A stretch of 64,000 nt of DNA from Odiellus spinosus. Lineage: Eukaryota > Arthropoda > Arachnida > Opiliones > Phalangiidae. A program made the position numbers and the translations under genes. The notes beneath the pieces are model-generated. The model saw nothing but the letters and a program-made list of their open reading frames with translations. It ran no database searches and was not told the origin of the DNA. The stretch's first letter is position 1, and the number at the start of each line of letters is the position of its first letter. Shown here piece after piece: positions 1 to 10,865 of the stretch. The DNA lies in NCBI GenBank assembly GCA_963920705.1, contig OY987229.1, forward strand, positions 17,923,728-17,987,727. The letters run 5' to 3'.

Positions 1-1812
1 TAAATACTGGTCTGCCATGGTGCACCTCATGGGCTATTAGATTAATAGTTTTGACCTAATTAATTGGTACCCTTTTAAAATAGCTTTGAACTCACTCGTT
101 TTCCTGTGAGGACGCGTTACACGACGCGCACAAATAATGGTGGACGGACGCGCACAATTAAAGATTGAAATGTATACAGAATACTGGTCGCTGACGTCTC
201 GTCATCGCGTGATTTCGAATCATCTGATTGCCCGGTTAGATTTTATTTTGTACATGGCGATCAAGCCTTTTTCTTACTCCGTAGATTTAAACTCAATTTA
301 AAAATTATGACCTCTCGCTTTTAAGTCTCCAGTCCAACCTCAGGATACCAGTAAGTAGGAAAATATATAATTGGTACCATGACGCGGCATACGCGGGCAT
401 GGCAACTAAAAGGAATTTAAAGTTTTCTTAAAATTGAGTACACATGGGACCGATTTATAAAAAAAAGGAAGTCCATGTGCAAGAAAAACCATTACAACTC
501 TAACCTCCGACCTCGCGCTAGCTAGATACGCGTATCGGAAGACCTAAAAGAAAAAACACCCTACGACTGTAATTGTTCTGGGGGGGGGGGGGGGAGTCTC
601 TGCCGTTTACAAATAAAAGTATTTACGAATTAAAGGGTAGGAGTCAAAGATTTTAAAGGTTATATAAGAAAATATAAATAAAGTCCGAATTTGCCGTTAC
701 ATATAATATGATGACTCTTTCTTTGTTTCCATCCATGTATTCATCCACTACGCTTAGTTTAGAATAAGAACGACGAAAGCGGCATAACGATGTTATATCT
801 CAATCGCGCCATGGCTCTGGAAGATTCGCTTCAATTCCGAACTCGTCAATTATAAGAGAGAAGGGTGATACCAAGGGATTACTAGCTAAAGGGATATTGG
901 CTAATTCGAATGATAAAATATACTAGCCTGACGTGACCTTACTAGCGTTGTTTTAATCGATTTGGGTCGAAATGATCGAATTTCATATGATCGATTGAGT
1001 TAAAAAACTAACCTAACCTAACCTAAATATTTCGATCATTTAATCCAAAAAACTGGTTTCGATCACTTAAAAGTCGATCAATTGGGACGATACCGTTTTG
1101 ATCTGCTAACTTACAGATAACGAAAAGTGATTACCATGAACATCCACTAAGATACTAAAATATCTACTCGAGAATTAACGAGACGATCGAGACCAGAATA
1201 AACATTAAACTTTATTATTACAAGTATAATTCTCATATATTCAAAGAGCCCTGCAAAAAAAAAGCAAACGAAGTCGTAAAAACAACATCGCGTTAAAGAA
1301 CATATTTGCAAAAAACTATGCCAAGTCCTCCGCACTGTTCCTAAAGAAACGTAAGTCTTCCTTTACTCTGCTGTCCAAGAGATGTACAGGATGATGGCCC
1401 AGGCATCTATCCACTACTTGTCCTCTACTTGGCCTATCCTAATCCTTGAAGGCTAAGACATTCTAGGCGTCACCACGGAACTTCCACCTCTGCAGCAGGC
1501 TAGAGACGTTAACTTTTTTTTTTTTTTTTACACGATGTTGAACGCATGAATGACAGAGAGAGAATGTGTTCTATCCATAGGCGCAAATGACTTTTATCTC
1601 TCGAAAAACTACGTCGACTTCCCTTAAAAAACGGATTTGGCCTACTGGCGATAGGCCAACTGAAAAACGTATTTACATCCCATTGTAAGAATTGGACGAC
1701 GAGTCCGAAAGTTCGTTATGTCGAACACATGATAGTACCGAAAGTTCGAATACTCAAAAGGGGCTGACTTCGCGTCGACTGCAACTAAATCAGACTGAGA
1801 CTGTTGCACTCT

Positions 1813-1935
1813 ACTAACGTAACCTTACCTATAATATTATAAGAGGAATGGGTTAGAGCAAGTGTTTAACTAGTTGGAGGGATGACGTAGTTCGAGTGAT
1901 TAACTAACGTAACCTTACCTAAAATATTACAAGAA
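1813..1935. repeat. Local direct repeat, 90-bp spacing
   Basis: The 18-mer ACTAACGTAACCTTACCT occurs at 1813-1830 and again at 1903-1920, each followed by a similar AT-rich tail (ATAATATTA and AAAATATTA). The intervening 72 bp show no obvious further copy. Confidence 0.7.
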
Positions 1936-1971
1936 GGGCAAGGAAACAAAATGTCCTTTCGAGGTAGTGAA

Positions 1972-2120
1972 CTATCGATAAAGATTCCACTTGAGATTAT
2001 GTACATGAAGATTACGGTCTATCAAGATTGTGTTGCATCGACATTATGTTCTGTCGAGATTGTGTCCCATCGAGATTATATCCCATCGATATTGTGTCCT
2101 ATCACGCGTGTGTCCAATTT
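1972..2120 (+). repeat. Degenerate 17-18-bp minisatellite
   Basis: About six to eight imperfect copies of a unit close to ATCGAGATTGTGTCCC follow one another. Variants at the ends are more diverged, typical of an ageing tandem array. A 74-codon open frame across it reflects the repeat, not a gene. Confidence 0.6.
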
Positions 2121-2931
2121 TGTTCTTATATCCGTATCCTTTCTAGACTCCTTTAAATTCTGCAGCATCATTTAAATTTCCCGCCAACTTTTATAACTAA
2201 ATCAATTTATTGTACGTCTGTCTCAGAGTCCATTTTCTAAGACATTTCAAAATCTCACCGTTATATACCATTTGGGCTAATGTATAATACCCAAGTTTAT
2301 GTACCCTGCGGCTTATAATCATTGATAAAAAAAAATTCAATACGCACTATAAACGTTAAAAACACTGTTTTGCATTTGACTCAATACGTAGAATTCTACG
2401 CATCGTCCTATATCTTTTAAACCAAAACATATATCGTTTGTATCTCTCGCGTTCTGCTTTATTATTTATATTTAATTAGACACAAGTTTTTTATTCAACT
2501 GCATACACCAACGTTATCTTTTTATCCGTCTTTCTATCCAACGTAATCAAAGCTACTGTTATTCAGTCTTAGTATTCAACATAATAAAAGTATAATAAAA
2601 ATATAATAGAACACCCTTGTAAATCTAACACATTTCTCTCTTTCTAATGCAAACTCCCAATGAAACGCCGTCTTTCACGGTGTTTCAACCTTATCTACAG
2701 CTTTTGTTATCTCAGTCTTAGTATTCATCCGAAACGTATAGAAAAATATAGAGTACCCCCACGAGCCTAACACATTTTTCTCTCTCGAATGCAAACACTC
2801 AATGAAACGGACTCGCGGTCGGACGAAGAAGAAGAAGGAGAAAACCTCAGTTATCATTGACAAAAAAGATTCCACCTCATAAGACAAATCTCCATAGACT
2901 TTTCTAATGAAATTTTGAGACACCTATAAAT

Positions 2932-2955
2932 AAAACAGGCCAGCTGGCCTGTTTT
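2932..2955. repeat. Perfect 24-bp palindrome
   Basis: AAAACAGGCC followed by AGCT and GGCCTGTTTT is perfectly self-complementary with no loop. It ends in a T run, but in a eukaryotic context this is not evidence for a terminator. Confidence 0.7.
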
Positions 2956-3715
2956 TAATGTATACTCTAACTACCTAGTTTACGAACTTTTGCATACACC
3001 TTCAGCAAATAAATTGCGTCACCTACACTTTGAAATATCTTGTTCAGAATCGTAATATCGGGCTCCAATTTTTTAGCAAGGTCTTGACTTATTGCTCGGT
3101 TCTTTGTGATTCCAAAGAGCAGCTTGCGAATACAATACTCGTGATAGTAAAAATTCCTAATCACCAGTTTCCCTCGCTTTCCTAATTCCCCTAAGATTTT
3201 TATATTGGTTGAAATTATTTAAATAAAATGGAGTGTATGTTCTAATAGAAAAAAACATGGCATACCAGTAGCCGGAAATAGATGGTTTTTCCTTCGTGTG
3301 GGGGTTTCTAAACACCGAGCCACTTTAGAGCGCTATTTAAGGCTAGGAAACCATTCTATTTCACTTTTCCCAGTATCGAGTTAAGTAAGATTTTGTCTTT
3401 AATATACCTTGGACTAAGTCCAATAGATCACTGGCCCGGAAAATTGAAATTTATTCCATAGTTGTAAACGGTGGATATATATGGAGTGCGCTTATTATGT
3501 TTTTGCAGCATGCTATATATCTAGTAGGTTAATGGAATAATACTAGAAAGTGCTTAGCAATACTTTTTTTGTTTCAAATTTTTTAGATTAGTTTAGAAGT
3601 AGGCCAAGGAAAGCTTGTAATGGACCGAACCTATCTTAATTTAGTCTAAATAGATTATAAACATGTATATTTTAATCAATGTAATTGAAATTTTGGAACC
3701 AAGTCCTATCAAAGG

Positions 3716-3925
3716 AGACAAAGGGTATAGAAAGAGACCGAATTTAATGGGAGGGTAAAGAGTAAATTGAAGTGATTTTCATTGATCCTGCTTCTAAAAA
3801 TAACACAACGTGTCTAGTTAAACATTCAGGAGTGGCCTTAGAGGCAATAAATAAAAAATAACGGAAACTTTCTGATATTGGTATTAAATTAGGAGAGACT
3901 CCAACTTTTACGAGAGCGCTTATTG
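3716..3925 (+). repeat. Diverged copy of a dispersed repeat (13.4-kb family)
   Basis: Shares recognisable blocks with 13,375-13,760, notably a GGAGGGTAAAGAGTAAATT-like start, then TTCATTGA, then CTTCTAAAAATAA and TTTCTGAT. A third diverged copy is visible near 24,165-24,330. It looks like half of an inverted-repeat element whose complete form is near 13.5 kb. Function and superfamily are not known. Confidence 0.45.
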
Positions 3926-3939
3926 GCCGCAGACCTTTT

Positions 3940-4207
3940 GCTCGCGTTTCTAGAATGTCTTAATCGATTTGAAACGGTAAAATCAAACCGATATTCGAAT
4001 CTCCAGGAATCGTTTTTAGCGTCATGTGTTCACGCATTATTTTTATAAATCGATTTATTGTAGCTTCATCTATTTGTTGTTTAAACCTACTCCGTATGAA
4101 ACTGGTTCCCGAAGCAGTTTCGAGAAATCGATTCGAGAAACACAGGACTCTAGCGAAATGTTTATAAACGGTTTAAATCGATTCCAAGGCCTAGTATGAA
4201 CGCAGCT
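3940..4207 (-). mobile_element. MITE, GCGTTCATACTAGGCCTTGG family (copy 1)
   Basis: Ends in the complement of the family terminus AGCTGCGTTCATACTAG and shares internal blocks with the copies at 8.1, 14.7 and 32.1 kb: ATCGATTTATTGTAGCTTC, a GAAACTGGTTCCCGAAGC block and GGTTTAAATCGATTCCAAGG. The opposite terminus is eroded. Non-coding and about 270 bp long. Confidence 0.75.
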
Positions 4208-4731
4208 AAAGAATAAGACCCCTACAAGAATTGGTTTTAATGAACTTTGTTAAAAGTAAAGTTGCGTATCGCAGCGATGGCACCTTTTTTTTAATAATTG
4301 TCCACTTGTCTATTCATTATTTTTTAAACGATTAAAAGAAATATATTGTAGATAAGCCAATGTCATTTGTCAATGAATTGAAACCCATTTATCCAAGTTT
4401 AATAAAGCCGTAAAGTTCAGGTTTCGTAACACTCGAGTAGTTCCTCGCCTAGCATCGGTTTACGTGATTTTTTTGCGGGCCTTTTCTCGAGTTTATGATT
4501 GAAATCGTGCGTGATAAAATCAACCTTTCTCTTTTGGGAATTTTAATTCACATTCAATGGAATTTGTGGGCGATGAACTTTGCGTATATAAAAGCTTTTT
4601 TTTGTTTAGCTTGGTCTACCGGTGTTTATCATTGCTTTTCTTTTTCACGAGAGCGCGCGTGAAGTGAAAGCGAATGTTCCGATTGGCTGAACGCGATGAA
4701 AAAAGCCCCAAATTTATTTTCCAGTTCAAAT

Positions 4732-4734
<3 letters not shown>

Positions 4735-4762
<28 letters not shown>
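4735..4762 (+). repeat. Poly-T tract (28 nt)
   Basis: Uninterrupted T run. It could be the poly(A) tail of a minus-strand retroposon, but no element body or target-site duplication was identified. Confidence 0.8.
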
Positions 4763-5252
4763 GGAAAAAGATTCTGATCATCTTGATTTAATTTTTATAT
4801 TTGATTTATTTTGAGGACAATTATTACTGATGAAAATTAAACTAAATATAGATTTCATTTTCGGAAAACATTTAAATATGTATATCTTTCTACGTCATCA
4901 AGTACCAAGTTGATTCTCGCGCCAATATTTGCAAGTGATACGGGTTACTTTCTCGCGGTTTCTCTCGTGAAAGTCACATCTTTAATTTTAAACACTTTTT
5001 CAATTTAATTTAACAATAAATTTTGTCGTCTGTTTTCTTGGGCCACTTCCCATTTTGTTAAGTACACTAAACAATAGGCAGCAGCTTTACGTTTCAAAAA
5101 TCACTTTGCCCCCTTTAAAAGGTTCATTTGGCCCTGTTTAACCTCTTGTTTAACTTTTGAATCAGTCCCAATGGCAATTTAAAAAAAAAATCTAATACAT
5201 GCTAGCCCGATTGTGACTGTGGTAGAAAAGGGCATTAAATATCCCCATAGAG

Positions 5253-5285
5253 TAGTGACGTTTACCACGTGACTAGACGTCACTA
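5253..5285. promoter_or_regulatory. CRE/E-box hairpin motif
   Basis: A 9-bp perfect stem TAGTGACGT/ACGTCACTA encloses a CACGTGAC E-box. The core GTTTACCACGTGACTA recurs at about 25,902-25,917. TGACGT and CACGTGAC match CREB/ATF- and MITF/TFEB-type sites, but no gene start is seen next to it. It may equally be part of a dispersed repeat. Confidence 0.35.
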
Positions 5286-6129
5286 TAGTCTCTCTCCCCA
5301 TTAGGGCGGAGTCTGGGAACTTAATGTTACACCAAGTCAGGGCCAAAAAACACGGTGGAGGAGGTGCTTTAATACCCCGCCTAAAAGCCACTACTCTTGA
5401 GGAAAAGTTTGTGTCATATGCCGATAGTTTGTAAGACAATAGACTAAAGATAATACAACAATAGGTCTTTTGACGTAATATCTTTAAAATTGCACTCTCA
5501 TCCAAAACTTCCTTTAAAAGCCAAGTCATTCTGGCCGTCACAAACATACCATCCCCGACTCCAAAGTCTGAGACCGATTTGGTTTTCAATACGTGTAATT
5601 TTACATAGCTAGGACTTTACTTGCACCAAGAACCTTGGAAGAAACCTAATCTTCCTTTGGAAAACCAATTTTATAGGGATATTTAGGCTCCTTTCAAAGT
5701 TGTTACTTATCATTAGAGTTCTGACTTTAAAAATTATACAGCTGAAAACTTTGAATGAGTCTGACAACAAATGTAAAGCCCAACCAACCAGACTTGGCAT
5801 AGACATCATAAAGAAAAACAAAAATCAGTCAATTGTTTTTAGATAAAAACAACCCTCACCCGAAAGAAACGTTCGCAGATCGATCATGTCTCAAAGTTTT
5901 CCTCCAGTGTCTGTTAGCTTTCTTAAGAGTTCCCAACTCGGTAACGCTTAGCGATATATTGATAAAGGGGAGGTGAAGTTAAATAGTTCATTACATAAAA
6001 TTATTGAAGTTCTAAATGAAATTATAGGCTTAATCTGGTTCTGAAAGTTTTGACGTTCGGGACTTGATTAATTTTAGCGATAAACAAAATATAGAACATG
6101 GTAAATTTGAAATCTTCCCTTCTCCTGGT

Positions 6130-6164
6130 CATGGATTAATTATACCATGTATAATTAATCCATG
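6130..6164. repeat. Short inverted repeat, 15-bp perfect arms
   Basis: Arms at 6130-6144 and 6150-6164 (CATGGATTAATTATA and its complement) are separated by only five bases. Flanking TCCTGGT occurs on both sides in direct orientation. Confidence 0.7.
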
Positions 6165-7009
6165 TCCTGGTAGAGGAATTTGTGGCAAAAACAGACCATA
6201 ATTGCGCGCGCCATCTGATCTTTGACATCATTAGTAAATTGACGAATTCAACTCGAAAATAAATTTTGAATGTTGGCTACAAACCGAAGTTTTTTTTTAT
6301 CAAGTTCAAAAATATATATTCTGATGCAGAGACCTTCTTTCTAACTTAATGTAATAATTAAAATATAAATCAATTAATTTTGGTGCCTCTAGCCCTAATA
6401 TAAAATCGTGTACTAAAAAAGTAATTGATATTCGTCTTTACCCTCTCTTTCTCTAAGAAAAAAATAGTGTAGAAAGGCAAGCAACCTTGTGAGGGTGAAT
6501 TCCGCTAGTTTAAGAAAACCCTCACCGGCCATTTGCCTCCTAAAGAACTGCAGCCCTTCTTCGCCGTCTGCCACACACTCAGCTCAAGAGCTGCATATAT
6601 AATTGTTCGAGATTACTTTGGAACAACTACTTTTAATCCCTATGAGGTATAACATTGTGTATTATTCCGCCTCTACTTATGGTGGTATTTCAACACTGCG
6701 TATAAAGACAAGCAGCAAACATCGAAAGAATTGAAAACACAGTGAATCGCTTATCACTGCTCATGTGGCAAAAGCTATCCAAAAATCTCAAGTTTTTTTT
6801 TTTTTTTTTTCCTAAAAGTTCACGACCAAGTGATAATGTTTAAAGTTTAACTGATGTCAACAGACTCAACACGAGCGAGCGAACGTCTTAATTTCAAAGA
6901 TTTCACAAGGAAAACCATTTTATTGCACATTTGCTTTATATTCCTACCATTTACAGGATGGGCAACTAATACTTGTCACGGGTGACCCCAAATTTTTTAT
7001 AATTTGACC

Positions 7010-7062
7010 TTTCCAACACGATTCAAAACGGTTTCAAAGTTTCTAGTGTGAACGCAGCTATA
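7010..7062 (-). mobile_element. MITE fragment (GCGTTCATACTAGG family)
   Basis: Only one terminus remains. AACACGATTCAAAACGG leads into TAGTGTGAACGCAGCT, the complement of the family end. The rest of the element is absent. Confidence 0.6.
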
Positions 7063-8101
7063 GAAAACAATATAGTTGAAGTAAAAATTATTATTTTATA
7101 ATCAGTTGAATCTTTCGCGTTCTGACACGTGATACACGGTTGCTTTCGCGCGAACTTCTTCGTGAAAGTACTTACTCCAGAAATCCTATACCTTTCGTAT
7201 GAAAATTACAGTTAACTAGGCACCAAAATCAAGCTAAACGTCATCAATCGGAAAAATAAATCTAAACACGAATAGAATTTTAATAATTAAATTAAAAAGT
7301 CTGCAGACCAGAGTTTGAAAGATGGGAGGTATATTTCCAAGAGGAATTAACAAAATGAACAAAACGTTGCCGCTTATTGATACCCAATGTTAAAAAATCT
7401 TCGGATGAAAAACTAGTCCTCTTAAACTTGTATTCAAGAGTAGTTTGCATAACGGGAATAACAGAGGCGGAATGATTCAAAATATTAGACCATAGAAAAT
7501 AGTCTGAGAATAACTTCTCTTAAACACGAGTATATAATGCTGCAAACAAAGAAAGAGACTGAATGAAGGGGACGAATAAAATCCACTTTAGAAAAAACTT
7601 CCTCGATCGGGAAGAGGGTTTTCTGGATAAAAAGTTTCGCGCCAAAATCTGCTAACAAAAGATCTCTTTTCTTCTTCTCAAGAGCATCATTCGGTTTTCT
7701 CCGAGGGTTTCTCTCTTATAAAAAAAGGTTCAAATACAATCTCGGACCACGCGAATTGATTATATGAACTACTTTTATTCCCTGTGGGATTTAATATTAC
7801 GTATCATTCCGCGTCAGATATATCTACATTGCAACACGATTATCGAACACTGTGTATAATATAAAAGAACGGGGAAAAATTTCTAAATCCGCACCTGAGG
7901 GTTTTCTCTAAGGACACAATCATGGACATCTTTACGTAACGTCACCGTCATTAAAGGTATAAAAGTATAGTTCCGGAAAAGGGTTTAAATTTGGGATGAG
8001 ATTAAGCACGAATTGAAAGTTTAAATTAGCTCTAAAAGGTCGCCGAAAAATTGTGAAAATTTTATTTTATTCATAATTTTGTTCTGAAAATAAATTCGTA
8101 A

Positions 8102-8423
8102 GCTGCGTTCATACTAGGCCTTGGAATCGATTTAAAACGCTTCGCTGGAGTCGTGTGAACAGGAAACCGTCTTTTCTGAAATCGATTTGATTCGATTTCT
8201 CGAAACTGATTCGGAACCAAATCGCTATGAATCGTTTTGAGCGCCAACTGTTCATATAAAACGATTTATTGTAATTTCATATGCTGTTGGAAACAGGTTC
8301 CCGAAGCAGTTTCGGGAAATCAATTCAAAATGATTCAAGAAAACCAGTTTCCGGTTCACACAACTGCAGCGAAACGATTTCAAACTGTTTGAATCGATTC
8401 CAAGGTCTAATTTGAACGCGGCT
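8102..8423. mobile_element. MITE with long inverted halves (GCGTTCATACTAGG family, copy 2)
   Basis: Both ends are versions of GCTGCGTTCATACTAGG, and the two halves are imperfect complements over more than 100 bp: the CTTCGCTGGAGTCGTGTGAA block is mirrored by TTCACACAACTGCAGCGAA. This copy is therefore a foldback form, unlike the 14.7- and 32.1-kb copies, whose other end reads TAGTGTGAACGT or CTAGTGACCGTAGCT. About 322 bp, non-coding. Confidence 0.75.
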
Positions 8424-8528
8424 AATGAGTATTATTAGGAAATCTATATCAAAAATATAATATCATACTTTGAAAGCAGAATAGATAAATATATAAAAGG
8501 GAGGCGTCCTTTTTCGTAAGTTGAGCGT

Positions 8529-8696
8529 CGACGTCACCTGTGACGTTTCTTGTACAGAAACACGGCGCCCGCAGTCAGAATGACAAAATTCTAAAGATCT
8601 CTAGTTTTACTCTCAAGCTTAACGCCTGCTTTGTCCGCGCCTGCGCTCTTTATACATCCGGAACTCTAGGGGATGAGTGACGTCTACAGTGACGCG
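8529..8696. promoter_or_regulatory. CpG-rich stretch with four TGACGT-type sites
   Basis: A GC- and CpG-rich island in AT-rich surroundings. GACGTCACCTGTGACGT near 8530-8546 and GTGACGTCTACAGTGACG near 8677-8694 are imperfect complements. The sites match CRE half-sites. It could be a promoter of an unseen gene or a small inverted-repeat element; no coding exon was found beside it. Confidence 0.3.
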
Positions 8697-9048
8697 GCCG
8701 CTAAACTAACAAGTTGATCAAGCCGAACTGAGCTATTTATATAATCATCTATTAGTAATGAAATCACGAAGATTCGAGAAGTAATTGCCTATAACACCTG
8801 CAACAATTATCGTTTTAGCCTAACTTATAAATATGATATATAATGCACCTATGAAACGAATCCTTGGCACATGAAATATATACTGAATTTAAAATTAACG
8901 TACGAGAAGGTTAGATGTAAACACAGTCAGTTTTAATGTAGAGAGACCTTGGACTCCTTATGAAGTTATCAGGATACTTTTGAACGTATTAAAACTTACG
9001 TTTCTGTACCATCAACAAAATGTTAAAGGCCGAACTTTCTGTTGAGGG

Positions 9049-9260
9049 GTTCTCCTAGTACGGAAAATTTACCGTACCATTCGAGCTCGAGGAACAAAAG
9101 CGGATCGTGGAACTGAAAATCGCGGTTCTACTAGTACGGAAGACCGAGGTTTAGGGGTTCTCCTAGTACGGAAGATGGACAATAGTAACATTTTCCCTAC
9201 TGAAAAAAATGGGCTATAGTACAGAAGACCGATGTACAGAAAATTGTACAGAAAATGAAA
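9049..9260 (+). repeat. Reiterated TAGTACGGAA subterminal motif (left end)
   Basis: GGTTCTCCTAGTACGGAA occurs near 9052 and 9156, a GTTCTACTAGTACGGAAG variant lies near 9126, and looser TAGTACAGAAGACCGA and GTACAGAAAAT copies follow. The array is mirrored at 11,570-11,770 in the right arm. Reiterated subterminal motifs in DNA transposons are often transposase-binding sites; that role is inferred here. Confidence 0.6.
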
Positions 9261-10657
9261 AATAAATTTATACTAGTATTTCCCGAGATAAAACGAACGA
9301 ATTCTAAGGCGCGATAGGAGACATGTATGACCAGCCCTAAAAGCATTCGCAATATTACATCCAGTTTTTCAGATGTTCTGAATATTTCGTTGATCTCATC
9401 CGTAATAGGCAGCGCACGTGAATGCACCTTCAAGCCATTTCTAATCGAGTTAATATTCTTTTAGACTGAGAGCCTAGTATAATGCGCTTCGTGGAATACC
9501 AGCTAGGCCCAATTTTTAGGTTAGGAGGGCTCCCGCTCTCGATCGTTATAATTGGTCCCCTGGGACATTCGGACAAAGCATGCACTCTGCTCATAGTATT
9601 TGCTCATACAAGCGTTATTATAGGTAGCGAGAGATAGCTAGTACAAGGGTAGTTTATAAATTCAACCACAGCATAATTGGGCGCATTAACTCTTAAAAGA
9701 CGAACGGACTGACGGCGGAATTCTTTTCAAAATCGTGACGGGTAAGAAACTTTGCGTAAAGAAGTGGGACGGTTTGAAAGTTTTTAGTTTTGACTCGTGC
9801 TTCCCTATATTTCTCTATTTTTGTTCGAGTGCATTTTGAAAAGTATAGCTGTAGCCGAGATGAATGACTCGGAAACACATTCAATCGGAGAGTAGGAGAC
9901 TTTCCACTATCTCCAAGAAACAGATTTTGACAATAAACACCAATGGGCATAATATGAACTCTGTCAATAACACTTTAACCACTTTTTGAAGCTGGAACCA
10001 AACCTAATATATATGATCATGTAAAATTTCTCAATATCGTAAATATTTAGATTTAGTACTACAAAATTGAATCAGAAATTTTATTTTATTTTCTATTGTA
10101 ATATAGAACTTAGTATTTAAAATTCATCTTCAGATGAGCTATCTGAATCATTTCTTGAAATAGAAGAATTGGCGCAATCACTTGGAGGTCATTTGGACAG
10201 CATTCCCCATATTTCATAACCTGATTAAATCATGAACCGAATCTGAAAATGGAAGTAGTCCCCGAGGTTCTAAGAACACAAAGCCTGGCTGCCCAACTAG
10301 GGGAGAGAAGAGTTGGTCTCGTGACCTATCCTTACGAAGTGTAGGTTATTCAAGTAGAGTAATTCGGGAGAGACGTAGTGTATTGATTTGAAAGCGGGAG
10401 GCGAAGTAGCGACACTTATAACTTCAAAAAGTTTCTTAGAAGAGAAATTATAAAGCCATGGCACATGTATCAATATGTCACAGAACGGACGTAGTCAAAT
10501 CCACTGCGGTGCCATAACATTATTTTTTACTCCGCATATGGCACTAATTACAAAAAGCGGCCAGGGTGGTTGTCCGCTTACCCTCAGATCGTGGACGCCG
10601 ACCCCTCCCGAAAATGTTATCTCTCTTTATAGACACCGGGTGGAAAGGTCGTAAATT

Positions 10658-10865
10658 ACTCTATTTGAATGGCCAAGTTCGTAAGGATAGGTCTCTCCCC
10701 TATTTGGGCAGCCAGGCTTTGTGTTCTTACAACCTTAGGGACCAATTCCATTTCCAGATTCGGTTCATGATTTGGGGAATGCTGTCCAAATGTCCTCCAA
10801 GTGATTGCGCCAATTCTTTTATTTCAAGAAATGATTCAGATAGCTCGTCTGAAGATGAATTTTAA
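10658..10865 (+). pseudogene. Possible C-terminal coding remnant in foldback element
   Basis: An open frame ends with an acidic serine-rich tail, SDSSSEDEF, preceded by WGMLSKCPPSDCANSF. The mirrored sequence in the left arm (about 10,118-10,260, minus) encodes the same tail but carries an in-frame stop where the right copy has Cys-Pro. Sharing by both arms shows it belongs to the ancestral element. Acidic Ser-rich tails occur in several transposase families, but I cannot assign one. No upstream domain survives, so it is not a working gene. Confidence 0.35.

Larger units (their letters stand above)
1..3715. other. Intergenic, no gene recognised
   Basis: AT-rich sequence without a credible coding region; open frames are short and of random composition. 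It holds a run of 15 G (580-594), a short CTAAC/CCTAA run (1008-1026), a 90-bp-spaced direct repeat, a degenerate 17-18-bp minisatellite and a 24-bp palindrome, described separately where informative. Confidence 0.7.
4208..8101. other. Intergenic, repeat fragments only
   Basis: No coding region is supported. The longest open frame (5179-5589, minus, 136 codons) covers promoter-like repeat sequence and is judged spurious. The stretch contains hairpins, a MITE fragment at 7010-7062, and copies of two short dispersed repeats: one with a TTTCTCGCGG...GTGAAAGT core (4943-4982, 7130-7170), the other around AACTACTTTTATTCCCT (6624-6670, 7768-7815). Confidence 0.6.

Noticed and set aside
2932-2955. 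Rho-independent-type terminator
   Set aside because: The hairpin followed by T resembles one, but the sequence is eukaryotic and no gene ends there.
5179-5589. 136-codon minus-strand open frame
   Set aside because: No domain, odd composition, and it runs through CRE/E-box hairpin repeat sequence; judged a chance frame.
10566-10865. 99-codon frame taken as a separate gene
   Set aside because: It opens at GTG in the spacer and most of it lies in the right arm of the foldback element; the mirrored copy has a stop. Kept only as a coding remnant.
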